This document shows, piece after piece, positions 51,267-60,397 of a stretch of DNA of 64,000 nt; positions within the stretch are counted from its first letter, which is position 1, and every line of letters begins with the position of its first letter. Position numbers and translations under genes: made by a program. The notes under the pieces are model-generated. The model saw nothing but the letters and a program-made list of their open reading frames with translations, searched no databases and was not told where the DNA came from. The stretch is from an uncultured Christensenellaceae bacterium (GTDB taxonomy: Bacteria > Bacillota > Clostridia > Christensenellales > Borkfalkiaceae): contig CAJUKJ010000006.1 in NCBI GenBank assembly GCA_910587365.1, positions 1 through 64,000 of the forward strand, read 5' to 3'.

Positions 51267-53639
51267 TTAATTTCTTATCAGCGCAAGGTGTTTCAGCGCA
51301 CGGGTATATGCGACGTATTTTTCGTTATCGGTCATATCCGCGTCCGCAACCGCAACTGCCGTAAATTCAAGCCCCTTGCTTTCGTAAACAGTCATAATAT
51401 TTATCTTCGTCTTTGAGATTTTTCCGCTTTCGCGCAGAAGATTGTATGACCTACGGTTATATTTTTCAAGGTTGCCCTCTGAAGTGATTACCGCGCAAAG
51501 ACCTTTCTTTTCCGAAAGATATTTAGTAACAGAGCGTCCGTCTATAATTTCGACCCCGCAGCCGTCGAAACCTATCGCCTGCATATCTATACCTAAATTG
51601 CCCGATACGTACTCCACTATCTGGTTTGTATTGCGGTAATTTAGGTTTAATTCGTACACGACGTAACCAAGCTCCTTCCAGTTCTTAATTCCACGGAAAC
51701 CCGTTACGTTCTGTTTCAGGTCGCCGAATATATTGAACGACGCCCTGTCGTTGACAGCTTTTAAAACAGAGTACTCCGCAGGAGAGATATCCTGCGCCTC
51801 GTCAACGAATACGAACGCATATTTCGGCGATAGGGGAAAACCAAGCTCGGTTAAAAGAAGACACAGCACGAACGGGTCGAATTTGCACAGTCTTTTTGTT
51901 GACATAGCATAGCGCGTCTTGATTTTTTTGATAATTTCCCGATAGAAAAACCGCACCACGTCGTAAGTGTTTTCACATTTTCCGATTGCAACAAAATAGT
52001 TTTCCCCGCGCAGAACATCGGCATAATCGTAAACGGGCGGAAAGCAATTTAAAATTTCATTAATACGGCCGACGGTTTTTTCTATTTCTTTTTTAAGCTG
52101 TTCGCGTTTTTCTATCCTGTCGGAATAAGTTAGCGTTTCCTGTCCGCCGACGTTCATTTTGTACCGCCGAAGCTCAGAAATTTCCTTTTCAACGGTTTTA
52201 TAAAGCGTCTTTAAATCATCAACGGCGGAAAGACATATTTTTTCCGAATACCTGCGAAGGTATATAAGCGACTTATAAAAAGACAAAAGCTGTTTGTAAA
52301 AGAAAGCGTAATTTCCCATTCTGCCGTCTGTAAGCAGCGACAAAAATTCACGCACGTCGGATATGCAGTTAAACATATTTCTGAACTGTTTGGTATAATA
52401 CAGACCGCCGTCGGGCTTTTCCTTTATTTCCCCAAGCACGCACCTTCTTACGCGCAACCCTGCATTTTTTATGAAAACGTATTCCTCTTCCTGCTTTTTC
52501 AAGGCTTCGGAAACTCTTTCCGATACCTCCATACAGTCGTCGGAAGCCAGCATACCGTGTACGCCGTCGAATATCTTTGCAAGCTTTTTCCTGATTTCGG
52601 CAACGAACTTTTCGGAATACACGTAATTTAAAAGCTCCTCAGGCACAGGCTGCAGACGGTCGATTTTATTTACGATATTCACGCCCGCGCCCGATAACAG
52701 CTTTAAAAAATAGTTTTCAAGGGTAGACGTGCGAACCTTTTCCAGTTCGAGTATAGCGGAAAGCTCGTCTATGAAAGCGTTGAACGAGTCGGAAGGCGTT
52801 ATGACAAGCATATCCGACGGACGCAGTTTTTCGTTATTGTACAATATATAAGAAAGCCTGTGCAAAAGCACCATAGTCTTACCGCTGCCCGCAACGCCCT
52901 GTAAAATGAACTCCGCGCGCTCTGGAAGGGTTATTATTTCATACTGTTTTTCCTGGATTGTTTCTATAATGTCGGTTATTTCGCTCTTTTCCTTTCTGCT
53001 TTGAAGTATATCCTTTAAGAAAGGGTCGAAAATGAGCGACTCGTCCCGCCCTTTTATTTCTTCTGCCGAAAGGTAGTCGGCGACGGAAAGATACTCGTTT
53101 TTCATATCAAGCACCTTACCGCTTTGCGTGCGCAGCGCACGCCTTAAAATAAGCTTATAATCGTAATCGTTAATCGAAAACGATGTTCTGCTCTTTTGGT
53201 AATATTTGCGGGCGAGAGGCGCGCGCCAATCCACTATTTCAAGTCCTTCGTCCCCGCGCTTACCTATATAGTAGCTGTTGTATCCCTCTTGGGGGTCTTC
53301 AAGATCCATACGGGCAAAGTAAGGCTCGTCGAAGAAGGGTTTATAAGACTGCATTTTAGCCGTAAGCGAAGCTATTTCCGCATTCAGCTCCAATACGCGA
53401 CGATAGTTTTCGGCACTGTGTTCCGGGGAAGAATTCAGCGTATGTCTTTCCTCCTTTGCTGCTGAAATTTTAGCTTTAAGCTTATTTATATACAGTGCTT
53501 TCAGCATACGCATTACGCAATGGATATGCAGGTTTTCGTATTCTCTTTGCAAGTCATAATCAAGCAAGTCTAAAAAGAATTGCTTATCCGTCCGCTTGTG
53601 CGGGTCTATTGAGTTTTTTAATTTTTCAAACTCCGTCAT
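51267..53639 (-). CDS. helD: HelD-like superfamily 1 ATPase
   Basis: 790 residues. The N-terminal coiled-coil arm (about 1-110), YIGKRGDEGLEIVDWRAPLARKYY (a HelD signature), Walker A LQGVAGSGKTMVLLHR near 245, FVDEAQDISPAEY, and YESKGLEFTAVAVAD near the end match HelD. HelD removes stalled RNA polymerase from DNA. It lies upstream of the giant helicase gene on the same strand with 386 bases between. Confidence 0.88.
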   Translation of the reverse strand: MTEFEKLKNSIDPHKRTDKQFFLDLLDYDLQREYENLHIHCVMRMLKALYINKLKAKISAAKEERHTLNSSPEHSAENYRRVLELNAEIASLTAKMQSYKPFFDEPYFARMDLEDPQEGYNSYYIGKRGDEGLEIVDWRAPLARKYYQKSRTSFSINDYDYKLILRRALRTQSGKVLDMKNEYLSVADYLSAEEIKGRDESLIFDPFLKDILQSRKEKSEITDIIETIQEKQYEIITLPERAEFILQGVAGSGKTMVLLHRLSYILYNNEKLRPSDMLVITPSDSFNAFIDELSAILELEKVRTSTLENYFLKLLSGAGVNIVNKIDRLQPVPEELLNYVYSEKFVAEIRKKLAKIFDGVHGMLASDDCMEVSERVSEALKKQEEEYVFIKNAGLRVRRCVLGEIKEKPDGGLYYTKQFRNMFNCISDVREFLSLLTDGRMGNYAFFYKQLLSFYKSLIYLRRYSEKICLSAVDDLKTLYKTVEKEISELRRYKMNVGGQETLTYSDRIEKREQLKKEIEKTVGRINEILNCFPPVYDYADVLRGENYFVAIGKCENTYDVVRFFYREIIKKIKTRYAMSTKRLCKFDPFVLCLLLTELGFPLSPKYAFVFVDEAQDISPAEYSVLKAVNDRASFNIFGDLKQNVTGFRGIKNWKELGYVVYELNLNYRNTNQIVEYVSGNLGIDMQAIGFDGCGVEIIDGRSVTKYLSEKKGLCAVITSEGNLEKYNRRSYNLLRESGKISKTKINIMTVYESKGLEFTAVAVADADMTDNEKYVAYTRALKHLALIRN

Positions 53640-53686
53640 AACTGATAATATAACATACTATCTTAAAAAATGCAATAGGCAAAAAC

Positions 53687-53714
53687 AGCCGCGGCGCAAA
53701 TTTGCGCCGCGGCT
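53687..53714 (-). terminator. Terminator after the Wzz-like gene
   Basis: AGCCGCGGCGCAAA and TTTGCGCCGCGGCT form a 14-bp stem, followed on the minus strand by GTTTTTGCC. Confidence 0.9.
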
Positions 53715-53730
53715 GATGCGAATTTTAAAA

Positions 53731-55089
53731 TTATTTGTCTTCTTTATTATCTTTTGAATTCTCTTCGGGGTTATCTTCCGTCACTGCAAACTGCGCCTGA
53801 GCCTCGACAAACACAGGATGCTCCGCCGCTTTTGCCTTGGCTTTTGATTTTTTGTTCTGCCTGCACCATCCTACGATATATGCAATTACCAAAGCAATAA
53901 CTATACCGACGACAAGACTTATCAATCCCGACATAACAAGACTTCTTCCGCCTTCCACAGTAATTTTATTTGAATCGGGAATATTGACTTTGGAAACGTT
54001 TTTATATACGTATGAGGCAATGGGCTTAACCTCCTCCGTCAAGCTTTTAACCTCATCCTCTACGGCTTTGACCTTAGCGTCGTATTCGGTGTTTACTTCC
54101 CCCGCCTGCTCGAACTTTTCCAAATACCTGTTAATATATTTTATATTCTGCTTTAACTGCTCAACCTCTATTATTTGTATACGGATAGAATCGGCGTATA
54201 TCAACGAACCCGAGCTGTTTTGCAGACTGAGCAATTGGTTTAAAGCATTTTCCGCCACTTCCAGCTTTTCCGTCTGGGCAAACAGGTCGCTAATATATTT
54301 ATCTTTTTCCCTGCTGTTTAAAGTACTTTTAACATAACCGTTTGCAAGGGCTTCACGTTTAAGAGTATCGAACAGTCCCCTGTTGAGATATTCGTCAACA
54401 GTTTTCGATTTAAGCTGTGCCAAAGACGAAGACTCCGCACCGTCGATTTCGACTTTAAAATCACTACCGTAAGTTTCTATAAATGAATTATATAAATTCT
54501 GCAGAGAACGCACCTGGTTTTCCAGTTCGCTCAGTTGGATTTCATAAGTTAACGCATTCTGTGAAGCTGAAATATTGTAGTCGTAATCTATATCCATTTC
54601 GGCAATATGCGCAACGGGAATTCCTGAAAGTGCGACCATAAAATTACGTGCGGTATCGCCGTCTTTAAAATAATTAGATTTTATGGTTATTTTATAACTG
54701 GATACGTATTCTTTTGTTCCCTCGGCTGTTTCCGTCAATTCCCTTGATATTTTTATATCCCCGTTCTGAACCATCTTTTCAACGTTGACGTCATTATAAT
54801 CTGTGCTTGAAGACTTGGCCGTTTCAAGATAATCCAAAGAAACAAAATCCGTATAGTCAAAATTACGACCGTCGGGATATAGGTACTTAGAAGGCGAATC
54901 TTCGGAATTAGGCAATTGCAAAACAAAAGTAATCGAATATTCACTACCCGATTTACCGATTAAATACAGACCTATGGTACCGACTATAGTAATCACTATC
55001 GCAATACCCAAAGCCAGCCACTTTTGTGAAAATATAGTGCGGAAAATATCGCCTATCGATAATCCGCTATCTTCCATTTCTTCTTCCAT
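53731..55089 (-). CDS. Wzz-like membrane protein with long coiled coil
   Basis: 452 residues. Membrane helices at about 28-50 and 388-411 flank a large outside domain whose middle (about 185-350) is predicted coiled coil (QLSELENQVRSLQNLY, EQLKQNIKYINRYLEKFE). The Lys/Glu-rich tail is cytoplasmic. This is the chain-length determinant/capsule co-polymerase topology. No polysaccharide genes are adjacent, so the partner is unknown. GGAGG precedes the ATG. Confidence 0.75.
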   Translation of the reverse strand: MEEEMEDSGLSIGDIFRTIFSQKWLALGIAIVITIVGTIGLYLIGKSGSEYSITFVLQLPNSEDSPSKYLYPDGRNFDYTDFVSLDYLETAKSSSTDYNDVNVEKMVQNGDIKISRELTETAEGTKEYVSSYKITIKSNYFKDGDTARNFMVALSGIPVAHIAEMDIDYDYNISASQNALTYEIQLSELENQVRSLQNLYNSFIETYGSDFKVEIDGAESSSLAQLKSKTVDEYLNRGLFDTLKREALANGYVKSTLNSREKDKYISDLFAQTEKLEVAENALNQLLSLQNSSGSLIYADSIRIQIIEVEQLKQNIKYINRYLEKFEQAGEVNTEYDAKVKAVEDEVKSLTEEVKPIASYVYKNVSKVNIPDSNKITVEGGRSLVMSGLISLVVGIVIALVIAYIVGWCRQNKKSKAKAKAAEHPVFVEAQAQFAVTEDNPEENSKDNKEDK

Positions 55090-55119
55090 TCTTCCTCCAA
55101 AAATGTAAATTACGCTATA

Positions 55120-55148
55120 ATTTTACACGATTACCAATAATAAGTCAA
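55120..55148 (-). promoter_or_regulatory. Promoter of the Wzz-like gene
   Basis: Minus strand -35 TTGACT (55143-55148), 17-bp spacer, -10 TAAAAT (55120-55125). Confidence 0.75.
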
Positions 55149-55232
55149 TCTTTCGAGCATAGTTTTTATTAAATACTGTAAACGTACCGAAACAAAAAAT
55201 ATATAGTGTAATATTCGGTAATTTGCGCCAAT

Positions 55233-55268
55233 TAAAGACAAATTATTTTCTTCTTACAAATATATAAT
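55233..55268 (+). promoter_or_regulatory. spoIIE promoter region, apparently leaderless
   Basis: -10 TATAAT at 55263-55268; the ATG is 7 bases later with no Shine-Dalgarno. There is no good -35 at 17 bp. TAAAGACAAAT (55233-55243) is a partial match to a reversed Spo0A box, at a distance like that of the Spo0A-activated spoIIE promoter of Bacillus. The match is weak. Confidence 0.45.
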
Positions 55269-55275
55269 GTAAGTT

Positions 55276-57540
55276 ATGAAATTTAAAATAAGCGCGAAAA
55301 GCGTCGTTCTTTATCTTTCCTTTGCCGCGGCGGCGGTATTTACCAATAAAGCCGTTGACGGCGTGCCTCTTTCACTTGGATTATATTTTGCAATGCTGCT
55401 GTGCGGAACCAACCTTATTATAACCCCCGCACTGTATGTCCTTGCATCTATTATACACCTTAACTGGATAAACATCCTGCTTGCTCTTTTCGAGGCGGTT
55501 TTTCTATGCCTTGTAACGTTTATTTACCGCAAATCAAAGCGTAAAATTCGCATAGAAGCCGCGGCTTATCTTGCCATTGCGCTTGCACCGTACATAACCT
55601 TTGCGCCCTGGAAGGGTACGGACGGACTTATAATAACCGACAATGAATACGCATTAAAGGCAATTGCCGCAGTGGCTATAATAGTATTCGCGTTTTTCTG
55701 CTTTAAAACAGTTTACGCCATTATGTACAGAACTATGCGTTGTAAGTTGCGTGAAGACGAACTTGTTTGCTGTGCGGTAACTTTTACCGCCTTCGGAACG
55801 GGACTTTATAACGTTATAGGCTTTTATTCCTACACCGCGCTTGCCGTAGGGGTGCTTATATTCTGCGTAAGACTTGCCCGCTCCCCTTCCGGGTTGATAT
55901 GCGCACTCGTACTTGCCGCCCCGCCGTCGATTGTCTCTCTTTCGCCGGAACCTATGACGGCATACCTTATCGCGGCTGTATTCGCACTTCTTTTTTCGGG
56001 TGCGGGAAGAATTGTTCCAAGTGCGATAACGGCAGTGCTTACCGCAACGTACAGCTATTTTACGGGAAGCTACGACTGTCCCGTCGCGCTGATAGTTTTC
56101 CGCGCACTTATGCTGTTTTGCACCTGCGTGCTACCGTCTATACCGTCGGACAAATACCTTGCTTCGGTTAAAAACAAGCTTCTTGTAAAGGAAGTCCTTT
56201 CCGACACCGCAGTGGAAAGGAGTAAACGGCGCACGGGCGAAAAGCTGTACCGTATTTCCGAAGTGTTCCGTGAGATAGAATGCGCTTTCAATTCTCTCGA
56301 TGAAGATATAAACGATACGGCGTCGCGTTCAAAGATGCTTGGGGAATTAAAGGAAAAGTGCTGCAAGCATTGCGAGCGCGCCAAGCACTGCGCAAAAACC
56401 AACGTCTATACGGGATTTAAAAGACTTATCGATAACGGCTGTATAAAGGGCAAGGTAAACCTTATAGATTTACCTTCCGAAGTTACGGTAAACTGTTCCA
56501 ACCCTACCGACGTTATGAATAACCTGAATTTTCTGCTTGCCGAATACAGACGTTATATGACCGAAGCCGAAAACGCCAAAAGCGGACGTATGCTGCTTGC
56601 AGACCAGGCGCACGGCGTTGCAGAGGTAATGAAAACGTGTGCGGTAGAACTGTGCAGAACCTACGACGAATATTCCGGACTTGAAGAAACGATTAAAAAC
56701 AAGCTTTCTTCGCGCGGGATTGCCTGTCCGGAGCTGTACGTCAGCGGCGATAATATGGAAATAAGCGCGGTAGTCTGCGGGAAGGCGGATATAAAAGCTA
56801 TAACCCGCATTATTTCGGAAACTGCGCAAGCAAAATACCTATTAAAGGACAAGTTGAGCTATGACGGGGAAAAGAGCTGTTTTGTATTCGGCGTGCCTCC
56901 GCGCCTTGACGCGGCTTTCGGCATAGCTTACGCCATAAAGAGCGGCGAAAAGGTTTCAGGCGACACCCATTCTGTAATAAAAATAAACGAACACAGCTTT
57001 TTAATGGCTTTATCCGACGGAATGGGTAGCGGCGAATATGCAAAAAAAGTTTCAGCAACGGCTATTTCGCTTATAGAAGCGTTTTACCGTGCGGAAATGC
57101 CCGAGGGTACTGTACTTAAAACGATAAACAAGCTTCTGTCGTTTAACCGTGACGAGCGGTTTACCTGCATTGACATTGCAGCGGTTAACCTAAATACGGG
57201 AATGGCAGACTTTGTGAAGATAGGCTCGCCCGCGGGAATTATAATGCGCGAAGGCGAAATTAAAGTGCTTGAAAGCCAAAGCCTGCCCCTTGGCATATTG
57301 GACAACCTGCGTCCTACCGTCTGCACAGAACAGCTTAGAAGCGGCGATATCGTGGTGTTTATGAGCGACGGAATAACTTCTGCTTTTTCCTCCGCGACCG
57401 AGCTTTACGAATTTTTGCAGGAGTTAAAGCCACTGAACCCGCAAAACTTAGCCGACAAGATACTTGCGGGTGCAAAGAGCCGCGTCCGCACGGTAAACGA
57501 CGATATGACCGTGCTTTGTACGCGGATATACGAAAAGTAA
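55276..57540 (+). CDS. spoIIE: Stage II sporulation protein E (PP2C phosphatase)
   Basis: 754 residues. About ten N-terminal membrane helices (residues 1-285) precede a central regulatory region with a Cys cluster (LKEKCCKHCERAKHCAKT near 360). The C-terminal PP2C domain has INEHSFLMALSDGMGSGEYA and GDIVVFMSDGIT, containing the Mn-binding Asp residues. SpoIIE sits at the polar septum and dephosphorylates SpoIIAA to activate sigmaF in the forespore. Full length. It might also act on the STAS protein of the sigB operon. Confidence 0.94.
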   Translation: MKFKISAKSVVLYLSFAAAAVFTNKAVDGVPLSLGLYFAMLLCGTNLIITPALYVLASIIHLNWINILLALFEAVFLCLVTFIYRKSKRKIRIEAAAYLAIALAPYITFAPWKGTDGLIITDNEYALKAIAAVAIIVFAFFCFKTVYAIMYRTMRCKLREDELVCCAVTFTAFGTGLYNVIGFYSYTALAVGVLIFCVRLARSPSGLICALVLAAPPSIVSLSPEPMTAYLIAAVFALLFSGAGRIVPSAITAVLTATYSYFTGSYDCPVALIVFRALMLFCTCVLPSIPSDKYLASVKNKLLVKEVLSDTAVERSKRRTGEKLYRISEVFREIECAFNSLDEDINDTASRSKMLGELKEKCCKHCERAKHCAKTNVYTGFKRLIDNGCIKGKVNLIDLPSEVTVNCSNPTDVMNNLNFLLAEYRRYMTEAENAKSGRMLLADQAHGVAEVMKTCAVELCRTYDEYSGLEETIKNKLSSRGIACPELYVSGDNMEISAVVCGKADIKAITRIISETAQAKYLLKDKLSYDGEKSCFVFGVPPRLDAAFGIAYAIKSGEKVSGDTHSVIKINEHSFLMALSDGMGSGEYAKKVSATAISLIEAFYRAEMPEGTVLKTINKLLSFNRDERFTCIDIAAVNLNTGMADFVKIGSPAGIIMREGEIKVLESQSLPLGILDNLRPTVCTEQLRSGDIVVFMSDGITSAFSSATELYEFLQELKPLNPQNLADKILAGAKSRVRTVNDDMTVLCTRIYEK

Positions 57541-57544
57541 AGTT

Positions 57545-57572
57545 ACGGCAGGCGTTTTATAACGCCTGCCGT
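57545..57572 (+). terminator. Terminator between spoIIE and malQ
   Basis: ACGGCAGGCGTT and AACGCCTGCCGT form a 12-bp stem with loop TTAT, followed by GATTATTT. It serves convergent genes. Confidence 0.88.
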
Positions 57573-57594
57573 GATTATTTCGTCTTTTAAAATT

Positions 57595-59097
57595 TTATCT
57601 TCTGTATTCCCCGATTGCTTTACGAAGTATTGCAACGTCCCTGCGGGAGGGCATTTTTTCCATACGGTACTGCCAGTTCCCTTCCGAAGTGGACGGAACG
57701 TTCATTCTTGCAGAGGCGTCCAAATTCATTATATCCTGTATTGGAATAATCGCAGTGTTCGCGTTTGATGCGAACGCGCAGACTATCATTGCCAAAGCCG
57801 CCTCTTCGCGCGAAGCGAACGGACAAATCGCATTTTCGCTTTTTAATGCGGAACGAAGTTGTTTTTTGAAGTCAATAAACTGTTCTTCGTCCATTTCGTT
57901 TAAAAAGCCGAGGGTCGTATCGTTATCGTGCGTACCCGTATAAACAACCGAGTTTTTTTCTATATTGTGTGGCAGATACGGGTTTGACAGATTATTATCG
58001 AAAGCGAATTGCAGTATTTTCATTCCGGGGAAGCCTGTCCTTTCCCTTAAACGTATAACCCCGCTGTCAAGGACACCCAAGTCTTCCGCTATCATCTGAA
58101 CGTTGCCAAGCCTTCTTTTAATTTCGTTGAAAAGCCTCATTCCGGGTCCGGGAAGCCATTCGCCCTCCTCAGCCGTTTCGTTTTCCGCAGGGATTGCGTA
58201 ATATCTGTCAAGTCCGCGGAAATGGTCTATCCTTATTATATCGTACTGCTTTGCGGCGTGTGCGATACGGTTTATCCACCACTCGTAATTGCTTGCCGAC
58301 ATTGCTTCCCAGTCGTACAGAGGGTTGCCCCAAAGCTGACCTTTTTCAGAAAAATAATCAGGCGGCACACCGGCAACCAAAGTGGGTTTAAGATTATAAT
58401 CCAATTTGAAAAGTTGCGGATTGCCCCAGACGTCGGAAGAGTCGTAAGCAACGTAAAGAGGAATATCGCCTATTATTTTAATACCTAACGAGTTAACGTA
58501 AGCTTTAAGCTTTTGCCACTGCTTTTCAAAGATAAACTGCACGAACTGCCAGAAAAGATAGTCGCTTTTCTGGACCGAACGCTTAAATTCGAGCATTGCA
58601 AGCTTTTCCCTGAACTTGTACGCGTCGGGGAAGGTATCGAAACAGCCGCCGTAACGCGATTTAAGCGACATAAATACGGCGTAATCGTCAAATTCGCCCT
58701 TTTCCACGAACGCGGTAAATTCCTTATCCTTGATATTAAAGCGCGCGTAAGCAAGGCGCAGAATATTGTAGCGTTTGTTATACAACGCCTCGTAATCAAC
58801 GCTGCCTGCGGGCAATTCCGCTGACTGAAGCTCTTCACTATCCAAAAGCCCCTCTTCCCTCAATGCTTCGAGGTCAATAAAATAAGGGTTACCCGAATTA
58901 CAGCATACCGACTGGTAAGGGCTGTCGCCGAAGCCCGTCTGCACGGAGGGCAAAATCTGCCAATATTTTACGTGCGCCCTTTTTAAAAGGTCTGCAAACT
59001 CATAAGCCTCCCTGCCGAGAGAACCTATTCCGTACTTGTTGGGTAGCGACGAGATATGGCAAAGCACACCCGCGCCCCTTTCGTAAATTCCGTCCAT
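57595..59097 (-). CDS. malQ: 4-alpha-glucanotransferase (amylomaltase)
   Basis: 500 residues, standard length for GH77. It transfers alpha-1,4-glucan chains in glycogen or maltodextrin metabolism. Motifs are DIIRIDHFRGLDRYYAIP (nucleophile Asp), MIAEDLGVL (acid/base Glu) and GTHDNDTTLGF. The start at 59097 is preferred because AGGT lies upstream and the family begins ERGAGVLCHISSLPNKYGIG. It lies 28 bases after dapL on the same strand, so the two may be co-transcribed. Confidence 0.95.
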   Translation of the reverse strand: MDGIYERGAGVLCHISSLPNKYGIGSLGREAYEFADLLKRAHVKYWQILPSVQTGFGDSPYQSVCCNSGNPYFIDLEALREEGLLDSEELQSAELPAGSVDYEALYNKRYNILRLAYARFNIKDKEFTAFVEKGEFDDYAVFMSLKSRYGGCFDTFPDAYKFREKLAMLEFKRSVQKSDYLFWQFVQFIFEKQWQKLKAYVNSLGIKIIGDIPLYVAYDSSDVWGNPQLFKLDYNLKPTLVAGVPPDYFSEKGQLWGNPLYDWEAMSASNYEWWINRIAHAAKQYDIIRIDHFRGLDRYYAIPAENETAEEGEWLPGPGMRLFNEIKRRLGNVQMIAEDLGVLDSGVIRLRERTGFPGMKILQFAFDNNLSNPYLPHNIEKNSVVYTGTHDNDTTLGFLNEMDEEQFIDFKKQLRSALKSENAICPFASREEAALAMIVCAFASNANTAIIPIQDIMNLDASARMNVPSTSEGNWQYRMEKMPSRRDVAILRKAIGEYRR

Positions 59098-59125
59098 AAT
59101 ATTACCTGACTGTCTATTCAAATAA

Positions 59126-60310
59126 TTATTTTTTCAAAAGTGATTTTATTCTTGAAACGGCTTCTTTAGTTACTTCCGCACTGCCGAAAGCCGTCAAGCG
59201 GAAGAAGCCTTCGCCGTTGTCGCCGAAGCCTGCGCCGGGCGTTCCTACAACCTGCGCTCCGTTCAATAAGTAGTCGAAAAATTCCCAGCTGCCCATACCG
59301 TCCGGACATTTAAGCCAAATGTACGGAGAATTTTTACCGCCCGTATACCAAATGTTCAGTTCGTCCATACAATGGGCGATAAGCTTTGCATTATTTCTGT
59401 AATAAGCAAGGTTTTGCTGAATTTCCTTTTGTCCCTGAGCGGTAAATACTGCCGCCGCGCCCTTCTGGACAATGTACGGCACTCCGTTGAATTTGGTTGC
59501 CTGGCGGCGGAGCCACGTTTTGTTCGCATTCATACCGTCCGCTTCGAGCTTTTCGGGTACGATTGTATAACCGCACCTCGTGCCTGTAAAGCCCGCCGTC
59601 TTTGAGAACGAGCAAAATTCGATTGCACAGCTCTTTGCACCCTCAATCTGGAATATGGAACGCGCAAGACTGTCGTCGGTTATAAAGCATTCGTAAGCGG
59701 CGTCGTACAAAATAACGGCACCGTTTTCGTTTGCGTAGTCAACCCATTCTTTAAGCTGGGACTTGGTATACGCCGCACCTGTGGGATTGTTGGGCGAACA
59801 GATATAGATAACGTCCGCTTTAATCTTTTTATCGGGCATAGGCAAAAAGCCGTTCCCCTCGTTTGCGCAGGCATATATAACTTTTCTTCCCGCCATTAAG
59901 TTAGTATCGACGTATACGGGGTACACGGGGTCGGGAACAAGAATTACGTTATCCTTAGAGAATATATCGAGAATATTGCCGAGGTCTGACTTCGCGCCGT
60001 CGGATACGAAAATTTCGTTCAACCCGAGGTCAACGCCGTTGGACTTGTAGTATGCGCGTATGCTTTCCCTTAAAAAGTCGTACCCCTCGTAAGGGCCGTA
60101 ACCTTTAAATGTTTCCTGCTTTGACATATCGTCCACCGCACTGTGGAGTGCGGAAATAACCGCAGGCGCAAGAGGTAAAGTCACGTCGCCTATGCCGAGT
60201 TTTAAAACTTTTTTATCGGGATTGGCGGCAGAATAAGCCGCCGCGCGGTTTGCCACTTCGGCAAAAAGATAGCTTTCCTTTATGTTTTTGAAATTGGTAT
60301 TGAGTTTCAT
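59126..60310 (-). CDS. dapL: LL-diaminopimelate aminotransferase
   Basis: 394 residues. It makes LL-diaminopimelate directly from tetrahydrodipicolinate and glutamate for lysine and peptidoglycan. It is a class I PLP fold with KLGIGDVTLPLAPAV, SDGAKSDLGN, SPNNPTGAAYTKSQL, and the PLP Lys in CSFSKTAGFTGTRCGY. DapL is common in Clostridia. A repeat tail lies between it and pyrG. Confidence 0.95.
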   Translation of the reverse strand: MKLNTNFKNIKESYLFAEVANRAAAYSAANPDKKVLKLGIGDVTLPLAPAVISALHSAVDDMSKQETFKGYGPYEGYDFLRESIRAYYKSNGVDLGLNEIFVSDGAKSDLGNILDIFSKDNVILVPDPVYPVYVDTNLMAGRKVIYACANEGNGFLPMPDKKIKADVIYICSPNNPTGAAYTKSQLKEWVDYANENGAVILYDAAYECFITDDSLARSIFQIEGAKSCAIEFCSFSKTAGFTGTRCGYTIVPEKLEADGMNANKTWLRRQATKFNGVPYIVQKGAAAVFTAQGQKEIQQNLAYYRNNAKLIAHCMDELNIWYTGGKNSPYIWLKCPDGMGSWEFFDYLLNGAQVVGTPGAGFGDNGEGFFRLTAFGSAEVTKEAVSRIKSLLKK

Positions 60311-60335
60311 TTTTTATACCTTACTAATGAAAATT

Positions 60336-60397
60336 TGATATGCAAGCAAGACAAAACGCAAGTGCAACAAAGTATTGCGAAGCTTATACAATCATCA
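60336..60397 (+). repeat. Tail of dispersed repeat family (copy R5) at the pyrG stop
   Basis: GCAAGCAAGACAAAACGCAA and CAACAAAGTATTGCGAAGCT-TATAC match the end of copy R3. The edge includes the TGA stop of pyrG (60395-60397). Confidence 0.6.
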
